Origin: Eublepharis macularius
Lineage: Eukaryota > Chordata > Lepidosauria > Squamata > Eublepharidae
Assembly: GCF_028583425.1 (NCBI RefSeq)
Contig: NC_072791.1
Coordinates: 17,689,868 to 17,753,867 of the forward strand
Direction: 5' to 3'
Length of the DNA stretch: 64,000 nt
Shown here: positions 42,801-53,309 of the stretch, piece by piece
How positions within the stretch are numbered: the first letter of the stretch is position 1
Layout of the letters: each line of letters starts with the position of its first letter
Program-made: the position numbers and the translations under genes
The notes under the pieces: generated by a model
Told to the model about the DNA's origin: nothing
Seen by the model: the letters and a program-made list of their open reading frames with translations, nothing else
The model's database searches: none

Positions 42801-45800
42801 ATAAAGTATTCATTGATTAAAGCAGATGATGGAGTGATGTCCACTCCATTTTTATCCTACAGCGACTCTGTGACGTAGGTCAGGCTGATCAAAAGAGGGA
42901 CTGCCCTGAAGTCACTTAGAAAACATGGTCTGTGTAGTGATGTGTCTGTTGAGGCCGAGTCCGATTACATTCAGCTTCAGAACGTGATGTATGCCGATAA
43001 TCTAGTTTTTACACAAGAACAAAATTACCAATGTGTGGGCTCCTTCGGTGCAAAACCAGTAACAATTAAGGGAAAAGACCCTCCTCCGAAGGAAAAAAAA
43101 CTCTTCAATGGTACATTAATAAATATTTGTGTATATTTTTTGTTATGCAAAGTGCTAATGTGCAGTGTAATAATCAGTAACCCAGAGAACCTATAAATAT
43201 AATAATGTAACCTTATTTGAGAAAACTATGTAACAATCCTTCCTGTCATCACATACACTCAGTGTTACAATATTACAATAAGTAAACAATACATTGAAAT
43301 ATATAGTCCACAAGTCCAATTGGTGAAAGAGGTGTCCTCAAAGTTAGTCTTGAAGGTAAGTATTCTCCAGTATCTTCTTCTTAATAATTTATAATGTTAT
43401 GTAGTTTTCTCATATAAGGTTACATTATTATATTTATAGGTTCTCTTGGTTATTGATTGTTACATTGCACGTTTCAGCACTTTACATAACAAAAATATTT
43501 TTTAAAAATATACAAAAATATTTATGAATTTACCATTGAAGAATCTTATTTTTTCCCCTTTGGAGGAGGGTCTTTTTCCTGAATTGTTACTAATAACCTA
43601 GTTTTTGACAAAGAAAAGCATATTTTACATTGTCTATGCACGCGCGCGCGTGTGTGTGTGAGTGAGAGAGAGAGAATATACTGATTCTGTACAACAAATC
43701 TTCCACACAATCACTGTTCCTTCTCTGGATTATTGCATTTTCCAAGCCCACTATTTTGTGCTGTGAAGCTATCTATATGCTGAAAGGAATGTGCCTCTGA
43801 CATTCGGCACAATTGTAAGTTGGGATCCTTTTTGTGACTCCCTGCACACATCAGAATTCTCCTAATATATCACAAAGTTTTGAACTTGTTTTAGTGCCTT
43901 TATTGACTTGAAGAAGGTAGTGAGCTGTGACCTCCTCTGTGCTAGAGGCTACACTTAGCCAGCTTATTTTTTTTAAAAAAGCAATGGCTAGGCAATCCAT
44001 TATAAGCCCTATGCAGCTGAGATACTGTGTTCTTGTCACTGAGAAGGGATTTTCAGGAATGCAAAGGCTAAAACGTTGCAGTGTTTATATATTAACAGTT
44101 GTGTGACAAAGCCCTCAGATTGCTCTTCTTTCAAAATTTTAACTAAGAAAGAGTGGAATTTTAAGCTGCTTGTGAGGATCATGGTCTGCATTCTAGTGGG
44201 TTAGTCTTGGGCTGGGAAGGAGCGGGCTGTCACAGTAGCAGCCCTCCAGAGGGTGTGCTTCTAGGACACTGCTTAAGTCTGTTCTCATTTATAATCTGTA
44301 AAACTCTGTCTTTCCAAACAGCAACGGCCGGAGGCGTTTCCAAGCCCTGCTCATCGTGTATAAGAACAGTCGACGTCAAAGAAACTTGCACGCAGTGTGA
44401 CCGATCCATATGCCAGAACTGTAGCAAACTCTGTAGCTGCTGTAATGCTGTTGCGTGTTCCTTGTGTTCCGTTATAGAGTAAGTGCCTGTGTAGATGACA
44501 TTTAGAGCCACAACTCTCCTTAAATCATGTTAGGCTCCTATGCATGCTGCATCCCCGTGGTCAGGAATGGAAAGTCTCAAAGTTCTATTCCTCGCTAAAA
44601 TAGCAAGAGCTACAGGTCTGTAACTGGTGTCTGCAGTGCTGTCTAATTCTGGGTAGACTTTTGAGCCTTGCTTTTTATTGAAGCATTTTGAGAGGAGAGA
44701 ATGATCTCTCTACCCAACTAGAGCTCTGGCTGATGGGAATACGTCATTGTTTTGTAACTTGGACCAAAAGATCAAGAAGTTGGAGCGTCTTTTACATGAG
44801 GAGAAAGCTATAGCATTTGGGCTTACCTTAGGACTGAGAAGAAGAGCATTAAAGAGGAATTGGATGAGGCTGCCAATGCAAGAACTCAGAGGTATCAAAT
44901 ATAGACAGAGGCCATAGGCCTGTAGAAACATATGCAAAGCATTAGTTTTTCTTGGGATTGACCAGACTTCTAGTTTTCATGGTTTTTAGTATTCTTCATT
45001 GGGCTCTGTACCCAAGAAGCAGCGTGTGGGTTGGGGGCACGATGGAAGTGCCTATAGGCTGCAGTTTGTAGTCTTCTGAAGGGCCCAAGAAAAAGCTGGC
45101 CTGATAAGAGTTTGGTTAGCCCTAATCATAATGAGGGAGACTCAACTAAGTTGACTTGTGGTCGGCTATTACCAAAGGAAATATGTAATTTTTGAAGCAG
45201 AAATTCATTGCTGAAACTAGATAGGTTGGGTTTTTTTCTTTTTTAATGGAGCCAGTGTGGGTGGTGGTTAGTGTTGGACTAGGATATGGGAGGCCCAGAT
45301 TCGAATCCCCACCATGCCGTGCAAGCTTGCTGGGTGACTTCGGGCCAGTCACACATTCTCAGCCTAACCTACCTCACAGAATTGTTGTGAGGATGAAATG
45401 GAGGAGAGGAAGATGATGTAAGCTGCTTCAGTTCCCTGGTGTGGGGAAAAGTGGTGTATGAGAGAATAATATCAATGCTGCCCAGAGCTAGCAATAATAA
45501 ACAATTTCTCCATGCATAATGGCTGCAGAACTTAGTATTTGGAAATATTCTGCCTCTCTGCACAGAAGTATTAAAAAAAAAGAGTTACTAGGGGAAGCTG
45601 TTTTTTGGAAAGGTCACCTCCTCAGGCCCTGCTTGTGACTTTCCAAGAGCTCTGCTGTCCAGTCTGGAGTCCAGACTGCTAAGACTAGATATGCTCTGAT
45701 CTGTTCCAGCGAGAGAATTCTTGCACAGATAACTTGGCTATTTTTGTCTTCGACGGGGATGGGTGGGGGCACATGCAGAGAGGTCAGAGAAGGGGTTGTT

Positions 45801-45905
45801 TTCCTAGTCCACCCTGAAAAACCAGATGTGCTTCTCTTTCCTTCCAGATCAGACGATATTGACGAGCGAATCCTTTGCAGTGGCTGCTCAACATTTAATG
45901 CTTGA
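39623..45905 (+). CDS. SIVA1: Apoptosis regulatory protein Siva (4 exons, complete)
   Basis: SIVA1 is a small zinc-binding protein that interacts with the CD27 tail and other partners and promotes apoptosis. Exons 39623-39740, 42423-42626, 44322-44478 and 45848-45905 join to 537 bases, 178 residues plus stop (human 175). The N-terminus [20 protein letters not shown] matches the mammalian start, and the ATG has a purine at -3. Exon 2 holds the segment with [11 protein letters not shown]; exons 3-4 encode a cysteine-rich C-terminus with 13 Cys (CSSC, CTQC, CQNC, CSCC, CSLC, CSGC), the B-box-like and zinc-finger part. The exon 2 region is more diverged than exon 1, as in other vertebrates. No break is seen. 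Confidence 0.95.
39971..40143. mobile_element. Second copy of the GTTGCCAAC palindromic element
   Basis: CCAACCTCCAGGCGGTGGCTG and CTCCAGGAATTTTCCAACCC match the family. In SIVA1 intron 1. Confidence 0.5.
40222..40805 (+). repeat. Diverged duplication, copy 2 (partner 31298-31960)
   Basis: Shares the same ordered blocks as copy 1 but lacks the foldback; the site reads GTAACTTCATTACGTTTGAC. It has its own inserts, including a tail-like piece at 40439-40506 (GAGGTGCCGCTGGACTCAAG) related to family A. Confidence 0.7.
41851..42084 (+). repeat. tRNA-derived SINE, diverged
   Basis: GTGGTGTAGTGGTTAGAGTG head and TGTCCTGAAGGGCAGTATTT tail with TTG repeats. Confidence 0.6.
42099..42253 (+). repeat. 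tRNA SINE body and tail (family B)
   Basis: GCTTGCTGGGTGACTTTGAG, GTCAGTCACACATTCTCAG and GGGGTATAAATTAAATAAA. It abuts the SINE before it; only 170 bases separate it from exon 2. Confidence 0.6.
42423..42626 (+). CDS. SIVA1: SIVA1 exon 2 (cassette-compatible)
   Basis: 204 bases between TTTGCAG and GTAAGT. It encodes [20 protein letters not shown] and later [19 protein letters not shown]. Its length is a multiple of three, so skipping would keep the frame, as in human Siva-2, which lacks this exon. Confidence 0.94.
42627..44321 (+). other. SIVA1: SIVA1 intron 2
   Basis: Contains a LINE tail (42720-42808), a large foldback (43048-43590) and a CG/GT run (43639-43665). The block 43680-44310 is unassigned. 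Confidence 0.6.
43048..43590. repeat. Large foldback: arms of about 185-195 bases
   Basis: Left arm 43048-43232 and right arm 43397-43590 are inverted copies at high identity (AGAGAACCTATAAATATAAT against its complement; AAAGACCCTCCTCCRAAGG). The spacer 43233-43396 contains AAGTTAGTCTTGAAGG. The structure resembles the Penelope-like foldbacks, and the right arm read in reverse has CTGAAACGTGCAATG, but no complete ribozyme core was found. Confidence 0.7.
44322..44478 (+). CDS. SIVA1: SIVA1 exon 3 (cysteine-rich)
   Basis: 157 bases between CCAAACAG and GTAAGT, encoding [20 protein letters not shown] and a dense run of Cys pairs. Confidence 0.95.
44479..45847 (+). other. SIVA1: SIVA1 intron 3
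   Basis: 1369 bases holding one tRNA SINE (45249). The rest is unassigned. Confidence 0.7.
45249..45466 (+). repeat. tRNA-derived SINE (family B), near full length
   Basis: GAGCCAGTGTGGGTGGTGGTT head, GATTCGAATCCCCACCATG box B and the tail GGTGTGGGGAAAAGTGGTGT. Confidence 0.8.
45848..45905 (+). CDS. SIVA1: SIVA1 exon 4 with stop
   Basis: It encodes [18 protein letters not shown] and ends with TGA at 45903-45905. The acceptor is TTCCAG. Confidence 0.93.
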
Positions 45906-46080
45906 AGCATCTGGACTTGTAAAGAAGTGTGTGTGTGTGTGTGTGTGATTTTTTTTAAGAGCTAGACAGTTTTAACTTCTTAGTATATCAAATCTGATAT
46001 ATCCCCCCCCCAAATATTGTACTGTATATTTCTACAACTGTGATTTAATTGAATAAACATTTTGTACTTTGAGTCTTACT
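45906..46080 (+). other. SIVA1: SIVA1 3' UTR
   Basis: A short UTR with a GT microsatellite (45926-45948), a C-run and a poly(A) signal AATAAA at 46052-46057. The transcript probably ends about 20 bases later. Confidence 0.75.
46052..46057 (+). promoter_or_regulatory. SIVA1: SIVA1 poly(A) signal
   Basis: AATAAA lies about 150 bases after the stop and is followed by a T/GT-rich stretch. Confidence 0.75.
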
Positions 46081-46828
46081 TGTTAAATGTAATGACCTTT
46101 GAATGTTCTAAGCTGGTGTGACAATGAAAAGCATGAGGTGCTCCGTCCAGTGCCTGCTCAGACTAAGCATAGGTTAGCCTTAAGCCTGCTAATTTAAACG
46201 CATTTAAGCACTGCAGGCATGCTGAGGACGTCCTGGAAAATGGCATCTTTTTAATAACAACACAGTGGATGGCCATGATGGTAGAACAATAGGCGTCATC
46301 TTGAGTCCTGTTGAGATGGGTGCTAACTTGACACTTTTTTATAGGGAAATCTGCTCAGAAATGTAATATGGCTGTTGCAGTAAGGCTGGGCATACCTACT
46401 ACCTCTCCTGAAAAGTCTGCTCCTTAAGGCTAGGACAACCTTTGCACCAGATCTGGCCATCGGTAAGCAGCTCAGAGGAAGACGACAGTATAGCTGGGCT
46501 TATTTGTCAAAGGACTGAAGACCTGCAATTACAGGACCTGAGCTGCCACAGGGGGCAGCATGTGTTGACTCTTCACACAATGCCTTGGAATGAGGTAGGT
46601 GCAGATTGCGACCTGGTTGTCCCTTCAGTTTGATGAGTGTGGAATTACAGAGTTAGGGTAGATTCCTATGCACAAAGGAGGACTTTGTTCTCAAATGTAT
46701 GATTCAATCCACAGTGGAGGGCCATGCTAGTGTTCTAACCATGAAAAGATCCGTGTGAGTATGCTGCTATCCTCGTTTCTTCTCTACAGAGCCCCAAATA
46801 TTTAAATCTCCCAACCCCCATAAAGGAT

Positions 46829-47038
46829 TTAGATCCAGAGGAGCTAGCCGTGTTAGTCTGTAGCTGCAAAATAGTAGAGTCCAGTAGCACCTTTAAGACT
46901 AACCCACTTTATTGTAGCATAAGCTTTCAAGAACCATAGCTCTCTTCATCAGATGCATCTGATGAAGAAAGCTGTGGTTCTCGAAAGCTTATACATCAAT
47001 AAAGTGGGTTGGTGTTAAAGGTGCTACTGGATTCTTTA
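46829..47038. mobile_element. Foldback Penelope-like tail (family A, copy 4)
   Basis: 11 bp duplications CCATAAAGGAT (46818-46828, 47039-47049). Cores on both arms: - strand CTGATGA 46946-46952, + strand CTGATGA 46959-46965 with GAAA 46983-46986. Stem pairing is partly eroded in each. Confidence 0.6.
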
Positions 47039-48459
47039 CCATAAAGGATAGGTTGTGCATGGTTCATCTTAAATTAACTCTTCCTCTATACATGTACTTG
47101 ATGTCTGTACTGCCACAGTTTTACCCCTATTATCCTATCTCCCCGTTATTCTCCTTTTGACATCTTTCCATCATTCTTAATTGTTGTTATTCTTTGCTGG
47201 AAGAATGCACAAGGTACACACCAAGGCAGTTGGATCTGAATGCTGGGGTGGTACCAGTGTTGTATAGTTGTTAGAGTATTGGCCTAATATCAGGGACATC
47301 CTGCCTCACAGGGCTGTTGTAAAGGATAGGGGAATGATGTAAGCTACTTCAAGTTCCTGTAGGAGAGAGAGGCAGGGCACAAATATATTCCTATTTTCTA
47401 ATATCCAGAACAAGAAGTGTGACAGTGAACATGTCTCTCCCCCTGAACTGTATTTGTGCCGTTGTATAATTCTGCTGGATCCAGGCTAATAGCCCTGTCT
47501 TTAATTTTATTCATAACTTGGATGCCACCTTTCCACCCAGTTTGGATCCTCAAGATGGCAAAGAATAGTCAGTTGTCATGCTGCTGTGTAGCATCTTGTA
47601 AAAAAGCATCCAGTTTGATCTTAGCTCTGCCCAGGGGGGGAGGCAGACGCAGTCTTTTGAACTTAAAACACTCAACTAGACCCCTCCTTTCAAAAGTGTA
47701 TGGGCGGTTTTCAGTGGAGAGAATGTAGTATAGGCTGTTCAGTTCATACAACAGATGTGTCTTCACAACTGCCTAGGAGGTTCTCAGCAGGAAAAAGGTA
47801 GCATGCAAAACTTCCTAAGCTTTCTAATATTTTTTTGTGGTGAGTAGTCTATGGTCATATGAACTTTATGCCATCTGGCCCTATCCACTTCAATTAGTGT
47901 AAGCTTGTCCCAGATCAGTTTCCCCAGTGCTACTACTCAAGATCCTTTCGACTGGACTTTGAATCTTGTTTACTTACCACGTAAAGCTTGTGCTCTGCTG
48001 CTGAGTGATGGCTCCCTGCCCCAATGATCTTAAAAGCTGGTACTGTAATTTTCAGTTCATAAACCTAGCCTGCCCTTTAGAGAGTCTTACTTAACATCCA
48101 CAACACCTAAATAGCACTTCTGTTTTTAACACCAGTATCCTAGATTCCAAGGATAACTAATGGAATGAGAACGACTTCCTCATCTGCTTGTATGCTGCCT
48201 GTGGTTTTGGTTTGTTCCTGCTGAAGGAAGAGTCTCAAAGCGACTCCCTTGGGCTGAAGCAATGCTCATTTCCTTTCAGCCATACATTTTAGTTTGGTTT
48301 AGTTTATTTCCCTCCCTTTCCTTCTTTCCATCTTCCCCTCCCTTATTTCCTTCTTTCCATATCTTTCCCTCCCTTTTCCTTTTTTCCATCTTTCTTTCCA
48401 TGTTTTCCCCTCCCTTTTCATTTTTTCCATGACTTTCGTATTTTCAGTAAAAATGTTGG

Positions 48460-48779
48460 GGTTGCCAGGTCTGACTCAAAAAATACCTGAGGACTTTGGG
48501 GGTAAAGCCTAGCAAGGAGGTGACATCACTTTTGTGATGTCACTTCCAAGTCAAAGGTCAGGTGATGGCTCTTCCCAAGCTCCACCCATTCCAATGATGT
48601 CACTTTCAGCATAATGCACCAAACCCCACCCCTTCCTGTGATGTCACTTTCAAAACACTCCCCTAAACCCGCCTCTTCATCTGAAGTCACTTCAGTGCGT
48701 CATGTCTTGCGGCTCTCAGACATCTGACATTTATTCTGTGTGGCTCTACACTAAGCAAGTTTGGCCACCCCTGCTATAG
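48460..48779 (-). mobile_element. Composite DNA-transposon remnant (hAT-like right end)
   Basis: The right end TTTGGCCACCCCTG resembles the CAGGGGTGGCCAAA end common in vertebrate hAT elements. The left part (GGGGTTGCCAGGTCTGACTC) recalls the GTTGCCAAC family. Borders and unity are unclear. Confidence 0.4.
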
Positions 48780-49636
48780 GGCTTGGATCAGAAAAGCAGA
48801 GGACCCCGGTGTATTCTTACAGGAAACAGCACCCTTTCTAGTGAATTGTCACAACTTCTTTCTTATTTAGACAAATCCATGGTCTGTCTCAGAAAAGCTT
48901 ACGGGAAAGCCAACTATTGGGAGACAGAAACAGCGGAAGACTGAGACTCTAGCCTGGGAACCCCAGATTATAACTACTTCTAAAGAGCGGTTTTTACTTG
49001 AAAAGCTTTTCAGAAAAATAATCAGCACAACAGGTTGCACGTGAGCCTTTTAATTATAGGAAGAGCCTTTTAAAAACCACAGGCACCACGTTAAGGACTT
49101 TTTCAGGTAGCAAGAACCAAGAGGTGGGAACCCACTTCATTTTGAGCCCCAGCCGAGTTGCATATTTTTTAAAAAAACGTCCTCTCCCTCGCAGCTCCAA
49201 GCCAGATTTTATTGCACAAGTGAACCTTTTGTACCAGCTCCATCTTTTGAGAGGCACTTTTTCTCATGCTCTGGAGGCCCCCTTGACCACCATTTCCCTT
49301 CTTTCACACTCACCAGCCTAACCGGCAGTGCCACCTGCTTTGTACCGTGGCTGACAAACCTTCCCGCCAAGGGTTTTTTCATGCAACCAAGACTTGCCTT
49401 TAAAACTCCTTACACATTTCTGTTGACATCTATGCAGCACGGACTTCTTGCAGAGGCAGGTTTGTCGACCCTGTCTTCTGTAAAGGCAGATTTTTTTCCC
49501 CCTGCATACATGCAGAGAAATTTGCAGTGCTGATATACCTGTTTCCAGAAGGAAGTGTAATGTGAAAGGAAGCAAATACTGTCACTCTGTAAAATGCTTC
49601 CCATGATTTTGTTAAACTAAGGTAAGGTAAGGGTCA

Positions 49637-50175
49637 TTTAGTAGAAAAAGAGCTGGAGGAACTCATTAGCGTAACTCATTAGCATATGCCACACCTCTTG
49701 CCATCACTGCAAGTGTGTCAGTATAACTGATTTGCATATGCCACACCCCCGATATCACCTGTCTGTTTTGGACCCAATCCTCGTCATTCTGGGCCCACAA
49801 TGGCAAAAAGGGGCCCAAAATGGTCAGGATCGGGCCGCTGATGAGCGGGAGGTGGTGCTCTGTTGTCTTGGTGCTGGAAGGAAGGCAGTGGGAGGGCTTC
49901 TGGTGTCCTGGCCTCACTGACAGTCCTTTAGATGGCACTGGATTTCTAGCCACTGTGTGTGACAGAATGTTGGACTGGATGGGCCACTGGCCTGATCCAA
50001 CATGGCTTTGCTTATGGGAGAGTGATCCACCACCAGCTAAGAGACCTGATCCAGAGAATTTTGGCCCCAATCCAGGCCGAAACGGGCCCAAAATGGCTGC
50101 AAGTCAGATGGACAGGGCCACCTGCCATGTGACTTTGGGGAACTGCTGGAACTGCGTTCCCCTCAAAATGAGCCC
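49637..50175 (+). mobile_element. hAT MITE 'TCATTT' family, copy 2, split by a CR1 tail
   Basis: Left AGGGTCATTTAGTAG, right AAAATGAGCCCTG. Imperfect flanks GTAAGGTA/GTAAGGAT. Positions 49852-50015 are absent from copy 1 at 27512. Confidence 0.7.
49852..50015 (+). mobile_element. CR1 LINE 3' tail nested in the hAT MITE
   Basis: AATGTTGGACTGGATGGGCC then TGATCCAACATGGCTTTGCT is the CR1 end. GGGAG is repeated at both sides (49847-49851, 50016-50020) but occurs once in the uninterrupted copy. Confidence 0.75.
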
Positions 50176-50600
50176 TGGTAAGGATTATCAATAGTGCTCT
50201 GTTTATCTTTCAGGATACCACTTCGGGGTGTGTGTGTTGGGAGGAGGAAGACAGACACATTTCGTGGTTACTCTATTTTCTCCTGAATTCTGGGACTGCT
50301 CCCATCTATCTATCCCTTGCCTTTAAGCACCCTTTAATTGCAGAGGATGTGAATCTAGGAAAGGGTTAAAGCTTAAGGAAACCACTGAAATCGGAAGCGG
50401 GACCACAATTGACAGAGCAATACAACCCATGTGAAAGGAGAGCAGAAAACCATCTAAAATGAGCAATTGATGCATTTTGAGGTACTAACCATAGTGTAAA
50501 GTGAATCTGTAAAGTGACTGTGAATGGGGAGGGGGGCATACAGCTCTTAGAGGCAGCACTCTGATTCATGTGAACCATCATGGGATGTAATGGTTAACAG

Positions 50601-50881
50601 CAGGGCTTTTTTCAGCTGGAACGCGGTGGAACGGAGTTCCGGCACCTCTTGAAAATGGTCACCTGGCCTGTGGCCCTGCCCCCTGATCCCCGCCCACGGC
50701 ACGGAGGGCAATCTGAACTCACCTCTGTCTGGAAATCAAGGGGCGGGGCCACCGGCCATGTGACCATTTTCACTGAGGGCGATTTATACTTTAAAAAACA
50801 CCCCTTGTTCCAGCTGACCGAAAGTGACATCATTGTGCGGTCCTGAGTTCCACCACCTCTTTTCCCAGAAAAAAAGCCCTG
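50601..50881 (-). mobile_element. hAT MITE 'GGGCTTTTTTTC' family, copy 2
   Basis: 281 bp with perfect 8 bp duplications GTTAACAG (50593-50600, 50882-50889). Orientation is opposite to copy 1 at 15737. Confidence 0.85.
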
Positions 50882-51041
50882 GTTAACAGTGATGGGCTGG
50901 GCGTGTGGGTAAGAATGTTGGACTAGATTCCAGGGCTGTTGAGTTCACATGAGGGGTGTGCAATTCAAAAATTACCATTTTAATTCCACGACGGAATTCC
51001 ACCATTTTCATTAAACATCAGGAGCATTGTTACCCTTAGGA

Positions 51042-51276
51042 AGACAGCGCAGCGTATTGGTGGTGTGTGTCAGACAAGGATCTGGTAAACCCAGGTTCCA
51101 GTTCCCATTCTGCTATAGAACTTGCTGGGTGACCTTGGGCCTGTCACACACACAGAGCGTAGCCTACCGTACAGGGCTATTGCGAGGATAAACTGTAGGA
51201 GAGAAGAAACACATGTAAACCACTTTGGGCTTCCATTGAGGAGAAAAGAGGGATATAAATGAAGTGAATAAATGAA
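51042..51276 (+). repeat. tRNA-derived SINE, diverged (family B)
   Basis: ACTTGCTGGGTGACCTTGGG body and GGGATATAAATGAAGTGAAT tail. Confidence 0.65.
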
Positions 51277-51479
51277 GTTTGTTTGTTCCTGTCTGGTTCC
51301 ACTGATTCACTATCTCCCAACTTTGTTCTCCGTGGTTTTTGCCCTCAACCCCCCCCCCCCCGCCCCCGGTCAAGCTGATATGTTAAGTATGCCCCTTTCT
51401 AATGATAGCAGGAACTGAAGGGTTCTGGACACAGGCATAGAAGGAAGCGTTTTGGAGTGACAAAGCCAAGACCAAACTT

Positions 51480-53229
51480 ACTTGTTAAAGCGCATTTTAT
51501 TGAAGTATTCTTAGGGAAACTTTCATATAATAAGTAAAAATACTAGAACTGAACGTTGTAAAAAAACATAATGGGATTTCATGTTGAGGAAAAGGTTTGA
51601 GGGTGTCTTAAATATGCTCCCTTTCAAATAAAAAAAATGCTAAGGAACTGCAGTTTATTTAATCAACTTTATACAGATAAAAGAACAGAGAAACAAAAAG
51701 CATATCTAAAGGAACATAAAAGCCACAACTGAATAAACTCGTTCTCAGAACAAGCAAAGAGCTAGAAAGCCCTGGCCACAGCAAAGGCAAACGATGATCT
51801 CGTTATCATTTTTGGCAGAGTCAAAATGAAGTGGTTTTTATGAGAATACAAGACGAAACGGTGAGGGGGGGAAGCAAAACAGTGGGGAAAAGAAGTACTA
51901 GAATTAAAAAAAATCTTTTGAACCCCCTTTTTTCCTGGAACACATGAAGTTTCACCCTACTTTTTTCTTTTTACACCACCCCACCCCAGCCACTGCTAAA
52001 GGAGTTTCCTCCAAACATACTGAGCACCCCCCACTCCCAATAACCTTTACAAAATGTACATTTAAAAAGGGAAGAGAATGCAGGACTGCCCTCTAACTGG
52101 GTCTAACCATATGGTGCCATTTTACCAGAGCCCCTTAAATATATGAAGAAAATGGCTCTGGGGCCCAAAATTTGATCATTGCTCCATCAACTCATTCAGT
52201 TAAAAGGCAACTAGCGGGGAGGGGAGCTTTCTACGTTTTTTTCAGAAGTGGAATTCTTGATGGGTCAATTCTGCAGCTATAGAAACATTTTCAGACGAAA
52301 CCATGAAATCAGCTTGTTTGCACTGGACACAGTCCTCAGGAAAATTTCCTGGAACAAACACTCCAGAATAAACAAATTGGTGTGTGTGTGTGCTCCAGAG
52401 CTTCCTCCACTGGTTTCAACAGGGCCCATACAAGAGAAATTGCCAGTGGGTAGTTACCAAGATTTGGCAAAGCCAATCTTAGAAAAGAAATATACAGAAA
52501 ATTGGATCTTCAACACTCTTGTCTTCAGAGGGACGTTTCCTCGTGTAATGTAGAGAACGGTACAGATCACACTCAGCTCCATTTGATATGTAGTATCTCA
52601 AAACTGCATTTTCTTTCTGTTTGTATCACGTCACTGAGATCATCAATGCCATTCCTATAATCAATTTCCTAGATCGGCCAACATTTCACGGGCTGCCTGA
52701 GTGGAAGTCAAACTGTTGCGTTTCTAGAATTTCTTTGTTTTTTGTCACTTGCATTCTTTACACTCTCTAAGTCTGTCTCTCATATCATAACAGTGCAGCG
52801 TTCCTACTTACATGATGAACTGTGTGAAATAAATAAGAAACATCATTTTTTAAATGGTCAATGCGGCCGCCATGTTGGATATCATAAACCTCTAGAAAGT
52901 AAACAGTTTGGGGGGGGGGGGGTTCGTATTCTTAAAAAACTGAAGTTCATCTTTTTCAGAAGAAAAGGCTTTTCCCCCTTTTAATTTTAACAACATTTTA
53001 ATCATTTTAAGAATGGATGCTCGTCTTTCTGGAGAGTCGGCCTCAAAAACGCATCAGGATTGTTTTAAATATACAACCTGCAGGGCTTTCTTACAAATTC
53101 AGCTGAACCCAAGTACAAACATAGTTTGCAATTCACATATTGCAGAGCGTTCTCTAGTGTCCGTTGTCAAAATAAGGTCCCCCCCCCAAATGCTATCAAA
53201 CCGCTTTCTCAGTGCGGACAAGCGAAATG
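51480..53229 (-). other. AKT1: AKT1 3' UTR
   Basis: About 1.75 kb below the AKT1 stop carries no recognisable SINE, LINE or MITE, in contrast with both sides, as expected of a long transcribed UTR. It contains a G-run near 52910 and several A/T-rich stretches. A poly(A) signal (TTTATT on +) lies at 51496-51501. Confidence 0.7.
51496..51501 (-). promoter_or_regulatory. AKT1: Candidate AKT1 poly(A) signal
   Basis: AATAAA on the - strand about 1.73 kb after the stop, at the edge of the repeat-poor UTR. A second copy lies at 51654-51659. Confidence 0.55.
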
Positions 53230-53309
53230 TTAAGCCGTCCCGCTGGCAGAATATGAAAACTGAGGGAAGTGTGGTCGTCGCTCACTATCGACGCAATCCA
53301 TATTGTCAT
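53230..53309 (-). CDS. AKT1: AKT1 last coding exon (hydrophobic motif and stop)
   Basis: 80 bases encoding [20 protein letters not shown] then SASGTA and TAA. FPQFSY holds the Ser473 equivalent. The acceptor is CTCTTCCAG. Confidence 0.96.

Larger units (their letters stand above)
46081..51479. other. SIVA1-AKT1 tail-to-tail intergenic region
   Basis: Holds a family A foldback (46829), a degenerate SINE (near 47250-47400), hAT-type elements (48460, 49637, 50601), a nested CR1 tail (49852), a SINE (51042) and a C-run (51350-51367). The blocks 46100-46810, 47400-48450 and 48790-49630 are unassigned; no gene is seen. Confidence 0.6.
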
